From Saprospiraceae bacterium (GTDB lineage: Bacteria; Bacteroidota; Bacteroidia; Chitinophagales; Saprospiraceae), in NCBI GenBank assembly GCA_029262995.1, contig JAJCYH010000011.1, positions 124,001-188,000 of the forward strand: a stretch of 64,000 nucleotides of DNA, written 5' to 3'. A model generated the notes under the pieces. That model was not told where the DNA came from. It saw only the letters and a program-made list of their open reading frames with translations, and did no database searches. The position numbers and the translations under genes were made by a program. Within the stretch, counting starts at the first letter, position 1. Every line of letters starts with the position of its first letter. Shown here in pieces: positions 1 to 11,600 of the stretch.

Positions 1-385
1 CTCGTTGGGAAGCATACACTTGTCCAGATAGAATGTTATCGCCTTCGATTGCTCCTGCGCCTTTTAAAAATCTTATTGTTATTCCGGGTAGTTTTGTTTT
101 TTTAGTATACGTATGTGTTAAGAAAATTTGGTTGGTTGATGTTGGTTGAAATTCCAATGCAGATCTGTGACTCAAGACTGCACCAGGAAAAAGTTTTCCC
201 AGGATTGTGAAAATATTTCTTCTAACAATTGTTTTTGGATTTTCTTCTAAATTGCCAGTATAAAGTCTTGGCGCAATTTTCTTAATCTTTCCTTGCTTTT
301 CTAGTTTTGATACCTTCTTAGAGATGTTTGAATCTGAAGAACCAAATATTACTTCTTGTAGATGTATCGGTAAACTATTTTCCAC
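1..385 (-). CDS. AbiEi-like / Fic-associated N-terminal region, partial
   Basis: Reading on the minus strand from a GTG at 385 gives an open frame that runs off the left edge. The codon just upstream of the GTG is an in-frame stop, so the start cannot lie further out. The visible 128 residues begin with a small helical segment rich in Lys and Ser that resembles a winged helix, followed by a stretch reading RRNIFTILGKLFPGAVLSHR and then LPGITIRFLKG. I recognise this arrangement from AbiEi-type antitoxin domains and from Bacteroidota Fic-family proteins that carry it at their N-terminus. The catalytic part, if any, lies outside the window, so the function is not established. Confidence 0.5.
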   Translation of the reverse strand, partial: MENSLPIHLQEVIFGSSDSNISKKVSKLEKQGKIKKIAPRLYTGNLEENPKTIVRRNIFTILGKLFPGAVLSHRSALEFQPTSTNQIFLTHTYTKKTKLPGITIRFLKGAGAIEGDNILSGQVYASQR

Positions 386-854
386 TTATTTGATGCTTTA
401 TAACCTGTAGGTAAATTATTTCCACTAAACGTAAATATAAGGCAAAAATATTCCAATATAAATGCAATACAGAAATAATATTAGATTAAAAGAACGCAAA
501 ATGAAGCAAGTGGTAAATATATTCCATTAAAGGCTGGAATTGGACCAATAATTTTCACTATAAAGAAATGCTTGACAAGGTTCTTAAATTGGTTCTTTAT
601 TTTATTCAAATTTAGGCCATACAATCTTCAATGTTTATTGAGGTTTTGGTTAGCAATTTCCATTTTGTAATTAATCTTCCTAACTTAATGCTAGCATAAG
701 TACAGTAGTCATTCTTATCCTTGCTAAATCTTAGTTAACAAATCTTTTCCCTATATATAACATATCAATGACTTAAGACAGCTTATGGGAAAGGTGAACC
801 ACTTGAACACTATGTTCAAAGTCTAGGACTTATTGTACATATCAGAAAATACTG
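386..854. other. Intergenic region with repeated short motif
   Basis: No gene is visible. A short motif of the form AAATTATTTCCACT/AAACTATTTTCCACT occurs near 375-425, and a related GTGGTAAATATATTCCATT lies near 510-529. It could be an operator for the minus-strand gene ending at 385. Nothing else stands out. Confidence 0.3.
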
Positions 855-3800
855 CTAGTTTTTACTCTCTTCCGAAGGCGTATATCCAAATTCCTTTGAG
901 TATACTCTAGTGAAGTAACTGGGATCATTAAAACCTACAGCATAGGCCACTTCAGAAATATTCATATCTGTATCAATTATCATTTCTTTCGCTCTATGCA
1001 TCCGCATACTTCTTAAATATGGAACAATAGTCTTGCCCGTCAATGCATGAAGTTTCCTATAAAGCTGTGATCGACTCATATTAACTTCTTTACAAATATC
1101 CTGTACATTGAAATCTGGATTGGCTAAATTTTCTTCAATGATCTTTTTTAATTTCAGGATAAACCCATCTTCAAAAATGGTCTGGGATTGGTTTATCGTG
1201 TCATCCGAGAAATCATTATATCTCTCATGGAGCCTCTTTCTTAATTCTAGTAATTTTCTCAACCGTACTTTTAATTCAGTTTTATCAAAGGGTTTTGATA
1301 AATAAGCATCTGCACCCCTTTCCAATCCAATTAATCTTGAATCAGTATCTCCTTTTGCCGTAAGAAGAACAATAGGAATATGACAGGTACGTTCGTTATT
1401 TTTAAGTGTATCAGTTACTTCAAATCCATCCTTAATAGGCATCATAACATCACTGATTATAATATCGGGAATATATTCATAAGCTTTGGATATCCCTGCC
1501 TCCCCGTTTTCCGCCGTAATAATTGTGTATAAATCGCCAAGTATGATTTGAATATAACTTACAACTTCTGGATTGTCTTCAATTAAAAGAAGTACTGGAA
1601 GCAAATTTTCATAATTTCCATCAGAAGTTTCGGTTAAGCCTTCAATTGCTTGATGTTCATGTTGAGAATTTATTATCGAGGTATATGTGGAGGTGCCGTG
1701 TTCAATTTTAAACCCTTTGTTTATAGGCAATATTACTTTAAGAGTTGTACCAATATCTTTTGTGCTTTCAGCGGAGATAGATCCTTGAAGAAGTTGAACC
1801 AAATCCTTTGTAAAGGCTAATCCAATGCCCGTACCAGAAGCATTAATTTTGTTGTCATTTATCTTATAATATCTTTCAAATATTTTGGGAAGATTTTCTG
1901 AATCAATACCAATGCCATTATCTGTAACAGCAATTTCAAGTAAGTTTTGATTTTGATCTGACTTAATATTTACGATTAGTTTAATCATCCCATATTTTGG
2001 TGTAAACTTTATGGCATTAGAAAGCAAATTTGAGACAATGTGTTGCACCTTTTCTTCATCAAATTCCATTTCAAGCTTTCTTACTGAGGATTCAAAATGA
2101 ATGTTTTGATGTTTGTGTTCCGCTAGGGAATTAAAACTTTCCAAAAGATATTTAAGAAATGAAATTATATCTTCTCTTTGAAGGTTGACTAATAATTTCC
2201 CAGATTCTAATTTGCCTAAATCTAAAATTTGAGTGACCAATTGCAGTAATTTTTGACTACTTCTTATAATTAAATCTTTTGCAGCTTTAGGTTTCGATAT
2301 TTCTTTAGCTGAGCCCAAAATGACAGTAAGTGGTGTTTTGAATTCATGAGAAACATTAGCAAAAAATTGAGACTTTTCCAGATCTAATTCTCGCAACCTT
2401 TCTGATTCAATATGTTCAAGGTGCAATTGGTTTTGAAGCTTAAATCTCTTTAATTCTAATTTTCGTATAAAGCCTAATAGCCCCACAAAACTGATTAAAT
2501 AAATCGAATATGCCCAATACGTTCGATACCATGGGGCTAGGACAAGGAAATTGATTTCTTTTGAATCTGAAGCCCATGTTCCGCGACTGTCTTTTGCATT
2601 CAAATGCAATGTGTATTTTCCTGCGGGTAGTTTATTATATCTTAAGCTGGGAAGATTTCCTAAATAGGACCAAGTTTCTTCTAGTCCTTCTAACCAATAG
2701 AAGTATTGATTTTTTTCAGGTTTATAATAGTTTGGCAGCGTCCAATCTATCTGAAGTGTACTTACATTTGAAAATATTTCTATATTTTGATTAACTGAAT
2801 TAATCTTATCTAAAGACATTTCGAGTTCTTGATCATCGAAGGTGATTTTTGTAATTACAATTGGTGGATTTATTGTTTCTTCTAAAAGTTCAATTGGATT
2901 AAAGGAGTTAATCCCGTTCATACCTCCAAAATGCATTTTTCCATCATTGCTTTGGTAGGAACTGGCATAATTGAACTCATTATGCTTTAGTCCATCTTCA
3001 ACATAAAAATTCTTAAAAGTTTTATCTTTTTTATTCAAACACGATAAGCCATAGTATGTGCCAAGCCATAAATTCTGACCATCGTTTTCTATACTAGCCA
3101 CATAGTTGTTTGCTAATCCATTATTGTCATTATACGCCTCAATAAATTCATTACTTATATCGATTGAATTTAATCCCGCTCCAAAAGTTCCTATCCATAG
3201 GGTTTCTGTAATAGGATCTTTATACAAACTTAATATGTAATTGCTTTGAAGTGCAGGTCTTGAATTAATATCATAATGTCTTAATATTTCTCCGTTTACA
3301 TGAATTAAGTAAACTCCATTTTTTTCAGTTCCAACCCAATAACTATTATCATCCTGTGCAATAAACACTTTAGGCTTAATTGTTGAAATATCTTCTTTGG
3401 TTTCTAACGTGACCTTTGAGACTGTTTTAGAAATAGGATTATAAATCACCATTTGATCCAAAGTATTTCCTATCAACAAATTTCCATTTTCTAATAAAAG
3501 TAAAGGGTTGAAATTACTGACGTCTGGACTGTAAGCAATTCCTGGAATAATTTCATATGAATTATTGTCAATATTTATTTCAATAAGCGATTGTGTCATT
3601 GCCCACAAAGAATTTCTTCTAGAGTCAAACTCTATATGATTAATTGACCCAAAAATGTTATAGTATTTTTCTCCTACCAATCCACAATTAATGGAAATGA
3701 TCTTATCATTTACTTTCTTGTTAAGACCAATGTCTCCATTTTCACAATAGAAAATCAAATTGCCATTTGAATCTTCTGTTATGCCCCGCATGGCATTTCC

Positions 3801-4868
3801 CCATCCTGCTCCTGATTTTGCAAAGCTGTGATCAAATTGATTTTTCCTTATTGACATTTTAAGCAAACCACCATCGGTTGCAACCCATAGAATATTAAAT
3901 TGATCAAAGAAAATATCGTTGATGTTTGTATAATCTAAGAACTCAGTAAAATTATCATCGAAGTTAGTATTCAATCCAACTAAATCCACGGAGTTAATTG
4001 TAGAGTCATGAGCAAACCAGCTTTGGCCTCGATTATCCTTAGCGGCTATTAAAAATTCATTTTCTATATCTGTTAGGATAGGAGCCTTATTAAGGGATTC
4101 TGAAGAATATTTATAAATCCCTTGACGGTTTATTTCCCCCTTTTTGAAGAAATATATTTGATTATTGTTGTCGTGAAACAGTTCAGTGAGATACAATTTA
4201 TTGCCATACCAGTCAAAGCTGTCTAACTTCGTTTCGAACAATAATTTACCTTCGGTATTAAATTGCTGTAACCCTTTGGTGGCTGAGGACCACCAAGCGT
4301 TGCCAAAAGTATCCACTGATATACTCCATAATTCTAAAATATTGTGTTTTGCGGAAGCGATTTTTTTAAAGCCAATTGTATCATTATAATACCAAAGAGA
4401 TGCAATTGTATCATTAGATGAAGATAGCCAAATATCCTTGTGTTTGCCGATGCAAATGTTGAATACCTCTTCTGAGATTTCCTTTATTGCATTGACTTTA
4501 AAATTGAGATAATTTAACTCATGAAGTTTGTTATCACCGATAATCCAAAGAATTGAATCATTTTTAACGATACAGCCATTTCGTTTGAATTCAGTGGCAG
4601 GAAAATGCTTTTCAAAATTAGGGCCTATCCCAAAATTTAAAAACCTATAACCATCATACCTACTAAGTCCATTATTTGTACCGAACCACATCAACCCATT
4701 ACTGTCCTGAGCAATAAAATTGACATGTCTGAAGGAAAGTCCATCATCTTGAGTAATCGATGAGACATTAAAAAGTTGTTGTCCTAATACTCCATTGTTA
4801 AAAAATAGCATTAACAATACGGTCCCGATAATTACATTAAGGCTTTTTGAAATTTTGATATGGAACAT
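855..4868 (-). CDS. Hybrid two-component system regulator (propeller sensor, kinase, receiver, AraC)
   Basis: A 1337-residue one-protein signalling system of the Bacteroidota hybrid type. After a signal peptide (about residues 1-30) come many two-component propeller repeats of the form GLMWFGTNNGLSRYDG, a Y_Y_Y domain (about 710-780) and a membrane segment (about 785-805). The cytoplasmic part has a HisKA domain with the phospho-acceptor His in VSHEFKTPLTV (about 839), a HATPase with NAIKFTP and GTGIGLAF motifs, a receiver domain with the acceptor Asp in ISDVMMPIKDG (about 1140), and an AraC helix-turn-helix at the C-terminus. Such proteins usually control nearby polysaccharide or secreted-protein genes. 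No polysaccharide locus is visible here, so the target is unknown. All signature residues are present. Confidence 0.93.
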   Translation of the reverse strand: MFHIKISKSLNVIIGTVLLMLFFNNGVLGQQLFNVSSITQDDGLSFRHVNFIAQDSNGLMWFGTNNGLSRYDGYRFLNFGIGPNFEKHFPATEFKRNGCIVKNDSILWIIGDNKLHELNYLNFKVNAIKEISEEVFNICIGKHKDIWLSSSNDTIASLWYYNDTIGFKKIASAKHNILELWSISVDTFGNAWWSSATKGLQQFNTEGKLLFETKLDSFDWYGNKLYLTELFHDNNNQIYFFKKGEINRQGIYKYSSESLNKAPILTDIENEFLIAAKDNRGQSWFAHDSTINSVDLVGLNTNFDDNFTEFLDYTNINDIFFDQFNILWVATDGGLLKMSIRKNQFDHSFAKSGAGWGNAMRGITEDSNGNLIFYCENGDIGLNKKVNDKIISINCGLVGEKYYNIFGSINHIEFDSRRNSLWAMTQSLIEINIDNNSYEIIPGIAYSPDVSNFNPLLLLENGNLLIGNTLDQMVIYNPISKTVSKVTLETKEDISTIKPKVFIAQDDNSYWVGTEKNGVYLIHVNGEILRHYDINSRPALQSNYILSLYKDPITETLWIGTFGAGLNSIDISNEFIEAYNDNNGLANNYVASIENDGQNLWLGTYYGLSCLNKKDKTFKNFYVEDGLKHNEFNYASSYQSNDGKMHFGGMNGINSFNPIELLEETINPPIVITKITFDDQELEMSLDKINSVNQNIEIFSNVSTLQIDWTLPNYYKPEKNQYFYWLEGLEETWSYLGNLPSLRYNKLPAGKYTLHLNAKDSRGTWASDSKEINFLVLAPWYRTYWAYSIYLISFVGLLGFIRKLELKRFKLQNQLHLEHIESERLRELDLEKSQFFANVSHEFKTPLTVILGSAKEISKPKAAKDLIIRSSQKLLQLVTQILDLGKLESGKLLVNLQREDIISFLKYLLESFNSLAEHKHQNIHFESSVRKLEMEFDEEKVQHIVSNLLSNAIKFTPKYGMIKLIVNIKSDQNQNLLEIAVTDNGIGIDSENLPKIFERYYKINDNKINASGTGIGLAFTKDLVQLLQGSISAESTKDIGTTLKVILPINKGFKIEHGTSTYTSIINSQHEHQAIEGLTETSDGNYENLLPVLLLIEDNPEVVSYIQIILGDLYTIITAENGEAGISKAYEYIPDIIISDVMMPIKDGFEVTDTLKNNERTCHIPIVLLTAKGDTDSRLIGLERGADAYLSKPFDKTELKVRLRKLLELRKRLHERYNDFSDDTINQSQTIFEDGFILKLKKIIEENLANPDFNVQDICKEVNMSRSQLYRKLHALTGKTIVPYLRSMRMHRAKEMIIDTDMNISEVAYAVGFNDPSYFTRVYSKEFGYTPSEESKN

Positions 4869-5360
4869 TAATCCTGAAGTTAGAGTAAGAATATCTACAA
4901 TATTTTGTCCAAAAAAAAGGTTCTATATACTATAAACAAGCTGTAAAATTAAGTATTTGATGCTAGTTTATAGAAGTTTTTACTTTATCAATTTAGGGTT
5001 TACGACCTAGTCAAAGATATTTTGCGAATAATACAAATAAACTTAAGCTTAAAAATAGCAAGATTGTCAAATTCTACTGCAATAAATTTTTTGTGACTCT
5101 TTGGTACAATTAGTCTGATAATGACCTTTAAGGATGAAATTCATGTCGAAAATTTTGTAAAACAATGTTAACATTAATCGATTCTGTAGCAATTACATGT
5201 TTGGTTACGGAACACCCTTTGATGGGAATATGTACTTATACGAAAAGTGTGTATGAATATAAGTAATGGTCATCCAATGGCTTGCTTGATGTTAGTGTCA
5301 TTTTGGGTTTAATAAAGAGAATGGCATATAAATAGGTTTACTTATGTTTACTACGCTTGT
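4869..5360. other. Intergenic region without a recognised gene
   Basis: About 490 bases of very AT-rich DNA between the divergently oriented regulator and the RHS locus. I see no gene. Promoters for both flanking genes probably lie here, but I cannot place them confidently. Confidence 0.4.
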
Positions 5361-5460
5361 TACCCTAACTTCCCCGCTAAATACGCAGTCGTCCAAGCAG
5401 ATTGAAAATTGTACCCTCCCGTAATGCCATCTATGTACATAATTCTCTCATGTAAATTAG
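5361..5460 (-). pseudogene. Fragment of the flavoprotein 3' end (duplicate of 14223-14322)
   Basis: About 100 bases starting TACCCTAACTTCCCCGCTA closely match the 3' end of the complete HI0933-type flavoprotein gene at 14223 onward, with scattered substitutions, and then the similarity fades. It encodes the same C-terminal residues on the minus strand but has no upstream coding part. It is therefore a decayed partial copy. The two copies flank the RHS and type IX-secreted genes as direct repeats. Confidence 0.8.
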
Positions 5461-5602
5461 TATTTGGTGTGGAGTTTACTAGTCATGTTGATGATGATAT
5501 TATTCAAAAGTATTTAATAAGTTATGAATTTATTTCAATTATTATTATATTGTTAATAGCCCATCAGCCGAATTATCATTTTATACTCTTTAATTCAGGC
5601 TA

Positions 5603-8600
5603 ATGATATCGATTAATCAATCCAAAACAGTAAAGCTAGAACCTTATTTCTTCAATAAGTATGGTTTGATATTTCAATTTGTTTTAATGTTTTTTGTTTT
5701 ATTTCAAGCTCTGGATGGATATAGTCAAGGTGCTTGTGATCTGAGTTTTCCAACATATGATATCATAAATGCATCCTGTCCAGATGCTAATGATGGTGAA
5801 GTAATAATTAATGTAAGCTGTAGCACCTGTGCGAGTATCGAATATAAACTTGGATGGTTTTCAGATAACGGATTTATTAATTTTGTTCAAATCGATGACC
5901 CACATTTTACTGGATTATTTGCAGGAGAATATCAAATTATTGTAAGTGATACAAACGATCCAAATTGCGCACACAGTGTAAGTCCACTTGATCCACCAGT
6001 GGGGATTGCATCCACAGAATGCCAACCATGTCCATTTTTTGAAGTGGGCGACCCATGTGAGATCAATGATGGTGTCGGGATTATTAATGATGATTGCGAA
6101 TGCGAGTGTACTGAAAGAGGACAAGTTTGCCTAATATCTGTTAATCCTGGAGTATTTAACTATGATTGTGAATGTGTGTGTAATTTTGCAGGTGACCCAT
6201 GTGTGATTGAGTTTGATAATCTTGTACTTAACGGAATACTTGATAGTAAATGTATTTGCATATGCGAGGATGTCGGACAACCATGTGATATTGATGTATA
6301 TGACGATCACTTAGGAGATGGAATAATTAGTGAAGATTGCTTATGTGATTGTACTGGAGAAACTGATGGATCTCCATGTGAATTTATTGAAGTAGAGGGA
6401 ATGGGAATATTTGAAGATTGTGAGTGCGTGTGTATTGGCGATGATGAGCCTTGTGATTTTCTTTTTACAGATGATGGTATTCTTGATGAATCTTGTAATT
6501 GTATATGTGGTACGTTTGGCAGTAGATGTACTGTCGCAGTTCCAGGAGATGGCATAATTAGCCTTTCTTGTATGTGCCACTGTAATCTAACGGGAGGCAG
6601 GTGTGAAAGGGGCTCAAATGATCCGAAAGCAAAATTATTTTACAATGAGGATTGTCTATGTGAAAGAATAACGATAGAAGTGGATAACGGAAGTACGCCT
6701 GATCCTATTTATATTGATACAGAGGAAACGGAATCTTCTGCTTGTGCTTGTGTTCAATGTAATCAGGAATCTTCAGTATCTGGATTGGCGATGCCTCCTC
6801 CTAGGCATATCAATGCATTATCTCAACCGTATAAAATAGCAAAACCAACAGTTGAAGGTCTAACTCCTGGTGAGTGTGTTTTTAATTCATTTACAGGTAA
6901 TTTGTTTATCAGAATTCCATTGTTTGACGTATCAAGTTTGGGTCCGGATTTATCCTTTTCAATGATGTATAACAGTGGTAATACTAGGCTTAATTATGGG
7001 TACGGAAATGGGTGGACTTTTAATTTTAATTTGATACTCAGCAAAGTAGACAATAATGTATTAATAAGGCGAGGAGATGGTAGAGCTGACCTATTTGTAA
7101 ATGATGGTTCAGGCTATATATCTCCTCTTGGGATTTTTGATGTTTTACGTGAATATGATATTGGGAAATATGTTGTCGAGACTAAATTTGGTATGAAATA
7201 TTATTTTGATGATGCTAATCATTATCGAGTTACCAGTGTAGAAGATAGATACGGAAATGAACTCACAATTGACTATTTAGAAAATATGCCAATTAAAATT
7301 ACCGATGCATCAGGACGAGTACTTGAGTTACGGTTTAATGATGGACTACTAACTGAATTGGTGGATTCAAATTCAGGATCTAATCGAATTTCAAAATTTG
7401 AATATGATTTAGATAAAAATTTAATAAGGATTATCGACCCTGCAGGACTTAGTAGGAATTATAAATATGATATAAATCGAAATATTATTCAAATTGCAGA
7501 TAGGCGTTCAAATATTGTTGATATAGACTATAATGAAAATCATGCAGTTACTTGTATGAAATCAAGTATAAGCGAATTAAATGTTCTATACGACGAAATA
7601 AATAATCAAACAAATGTATCTGAACTTGTCAGTGGGGTTATTCAAGAGACATCTTATGTTTTTGATGAATTTGATCGAGTAATTCATATTAAGGGTAATT
7701 GCTGTGGATATGATAAGAAGTTTGAATATGATGAGTTTAACAATATCACCAAGATAATTGATTCTGCTAATAATGAATATAATTATAGATATGATTTAAT
7801 TGGAAATGTGATTTATGAAGAAACGCCATTAGGTCTGTCTCAAGAATTCGAATACACCGAAGACTATAATCAACTTTCATATAGAAAGGACAAGGGTGGT
7901 TATGAATCTTCTTGCGTATATGATGAATTCGGTAATGTAATAGAGATCAATTTGCCAAATAACGTAGTTAGATCCTACAGCTACTTTCGAAATGGTTTAT
8001 TAGAAACTTATAAAAATGGAGAAGGGCATGTAACTCAATATGAATATGATTCGTATGGAAATTTAGTTTTGGAGGAGCGTCCTATTGGACAATATTTATT
8101 TGAATATGACTCCTATGGAAATCAACTTGTTTCTGTTTCTCCAAATGGTCATTCTTCATATAATGAATATGACATTCTCAATAGGCTTATTAAAGTAAAA
8201 GATGCATTAGGGAACTTTAGGGGATATAAATATGATGAGAACGGTAACCTTGTTTGGATTAAGAATGAACGAAATTTTATTTCGATGCAATTTTTTGATG
8301 CACATAATCGAAGAATAGTCATAGCTGAACCTCAGGATAAAATAACTCAATATTCTTATGATGAAAAAGGTAATCTTATATCCCTAGTTGATCCAAATAA
8401 AAATTTAACCCAATTCACATATAACCAAAGAAATTTAAAAACCTCTGAAACAAATGCCTTAGGGAACACTAAATATTGGGAGTACGATATCAATGGGAAT
8501 GTGATCAAAGCCATAGATTTCAACGGTAATGAAACTGACTTTGTTTTTGATTCTCTCAATCGAAAAAGTGCAACAACTTCAGCTTCAGGAGAAACAACAA

Positions 8601-11600
8601 CTTACGCCTTTGATGCTAAAAATAATAATATAAGTATAACGAGCCCTGATGGTATATCCTCATTGTTTGATTACGATAATTCCGGCAGGCTGTTAAGCAA
8701 ACAACATCCTTTTAAAAGCAGCACATTCGAATATGATAAGAACGGAAATTTAATTAAAGAATATGATGCACTAGGCAATCGAACAACATATATCTATGAT
8801 GCAAATGATCAGCTTGTTGAAATATTGAATGCACTTGGAGAATCCATGCACTTTCAATTTGATGCCAATGGAAATAAAATTTCTCAATCTGATAAAAGCG
8901 GAAATGTAACATCTTATGTTTACGATGCTTTAAATAGAATGATAGCTACTATTAACCCGAATGGGAAAAGTTTTGAATATACTTATGATGAAGCTGGTAA
9001 CCCAATATCAAGAATAGATGAGAGTGGTAATATTACAGAATCTGTTTTTGACGAATTGAACAGAGTTGTATTAGTGAAAGAACCTATAGGAGAAGAGATC
9101 TTTGTTTATGATGCCAATGGGAATCAAATTCAAAATATTGACAAGAAAGGACGAAGTACTATATATAATTACGATCCGTTAAATCGTATTATAACTTCAA
9201 TATATGCGGATGGATCTTCTACACAAATTGACTATGATGCCAATGGCAATATAATCTCTCATACCAATGAAGAGGGGGAGTCTACATTTTATTATTATAA
9301 TGCTTTGAATCAAAACATTTTTGTTACTAACCCTGAAAACGAAACAACAAACTTTGCATATGATAATTTGGGAAATTTGGAACAAATAACAGAAGTTGGC
9401 GGGAATATAATACATCTAAGTTATGATAAAGAAAGCCGATTGAAGTTTGTCTATGACGAATTAGGAATAATTAGTATTAAAGACTATGATTCTCTTGGAA
9501 ATCTGATTGGAGAGAGTGATGGAATTGGCAATAAATATGAATATAAATATGATGCCTTAAATAGAATTTCATCTGTCACAGATCCTCAAGGGCAAATTTC
9601 AGCATATAGATATGATTCAAATGGAAATTTAGTTGAATTGATTGACCGAGAAGAAAATGTTGTTTACCAAACCTATGACAAACTTAATCGTAGAATTCGC
9701 CAAACTGATCAACTCGGGAACACTACGATATATGCGTATAATGAAATAGACAAATTGTCAAGTATTACAGATGCCTTAGGCAATAAAACTGAGTATAAGT
9801 ACAACAACAATAATAAAATTGAACAAGAATTATTTGCAGACGGTTCAACTCTAGAATATACATTTGATGCCTTAGGAAATAGACTATCTTTAAAAGACAA
9901 TGCTGGAAATGTAATTAACTATTCATATGATCAAAGAGATAGATTAGTTATGATTGATTTTCCAGGTAGTAATGATGTACAATATTCATATGATAAGATT
10001 GGTCGTATATTAACTGCTATTAATCAAGATGCCACTGTAATGTATGATTATGACAAAAGTGGAAAACTGATTCATGAAACGCTTAACGGACTAACAACCC
10101 GTTATAATTATAATCTTTCAGATCGCAACAGAACAATAACATATCCAAGTGGAAGAGTGATTGTAGAAAGTAGGAATTTGCGTCATGAAATATCCAATAT
10201 AAGTGAAAATGATGTCAATATTGTTGAATATGAATATGATAATGGTAATAGAAAAATATCGAAAACATTAGCGAATGGAGTCCAAACTTTTTTTGATTAC
10301 AATGAAAACAATTGGATCAGCACAATTCAGCATAAACTTCAAAATGGAATACTTGTTGGATTTAATTATGAGTATGATAAAGAAGGAAATAAATTAGTCG
10401 AGGAAAATATTCATAAATTAGCTATTTCTGAAATTTATAAATACGATAAATTATATCGTTTAACAGAATTTAAGAAAGGATTTTTAAAAGATGATACAAT
10501 AGCTAATCCAAAAATTGATCTTTTTTTTCAATATGATGGTGTTGGGAATAGGACAAGTGTTATTAAGAATGGGGTTTTAGATGCTTATACAATAAATTCG
10601 ATGAATGCGTATACTGCTGTTACAAATAGTTTAAATAATAACTATTCGTATGATGCAAATGGAAATCAAATTCAAGATGTTTTATTTAATTATTCTTATG
10701 ATTTTGCAAATCGATTAGTTGAAGTTTCAGGAGACAGTAGTACTTATTATGTATACGATCCTTTAGGGAGGAGAATTGAAAAAAAATCAAACAATTCTAC
10801 GACGAAATATTTTTATGACGGTTGGAGAGTATTGGAAGAGAGAAATGCTGACAATAATCTTGAAGTAACATATGTATACGGAGATTGGATTGATGATGTC
10901 ATTACAATGGATAGACATGATGATAGATATTATTATCATAATAATTCTATTGGTTCAATAGTTGCACTAACCGATACTACTGGGAATGTGGTTGAACGTA
11001 TAGAATATGAGTCTCATGGCAAACCTATCATATATGATGCTGAATTTAATCGCCTAATTAAATCTAAAGTGGACAATCCATATTTTTACACAGGAAGAAG
11101 GATGGATATTGAATCTGGATTATATTACTATAGACGAAGATTTTATAATTCTGATACTGGATCTTTCTTGACTAGAGATCCAACTGGATATGTTGATGGA
11201 ATGTCTTTGTATAATGGATATTTTGCTGGAGGAAACTGGAACGATCCATTTGGGACAACAAAAGTTAAAGCTGAATTTTCTGAAGTTTCAAATAGAGGGT
11301 TTTCTTGGATTGTTAGTAATCGTAAACAATTTGAAATCAAACTACGTCCTACTCCTGCTACATGGAGTATGAGAAAGGAAGATCTTAATAATAAACTTCT
11401 TAATGGTAATTTCGGTACGGGTGCAATTCCATCTGAGGTAGAAAAAGATTGGACAATACGCCTCGATTGGAAAAATGATAGTGCGATTACTAATCCTGAC
11501 GGTTCGCGTACTTTTAGACGCCATAACCTAATTTTTGCGAAAGTAGAATCTGGGAATATTAGTTTTGATAGATCGGCAAGATCAATTCAATCTGATTTAC

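Noticed and set aside
5409-5603. A 64-codon plus-strand frame before the RHS gene
   Set aside because: It runs through the decayed flavoprotein fragment in the antisense direction and has no protein-like features.
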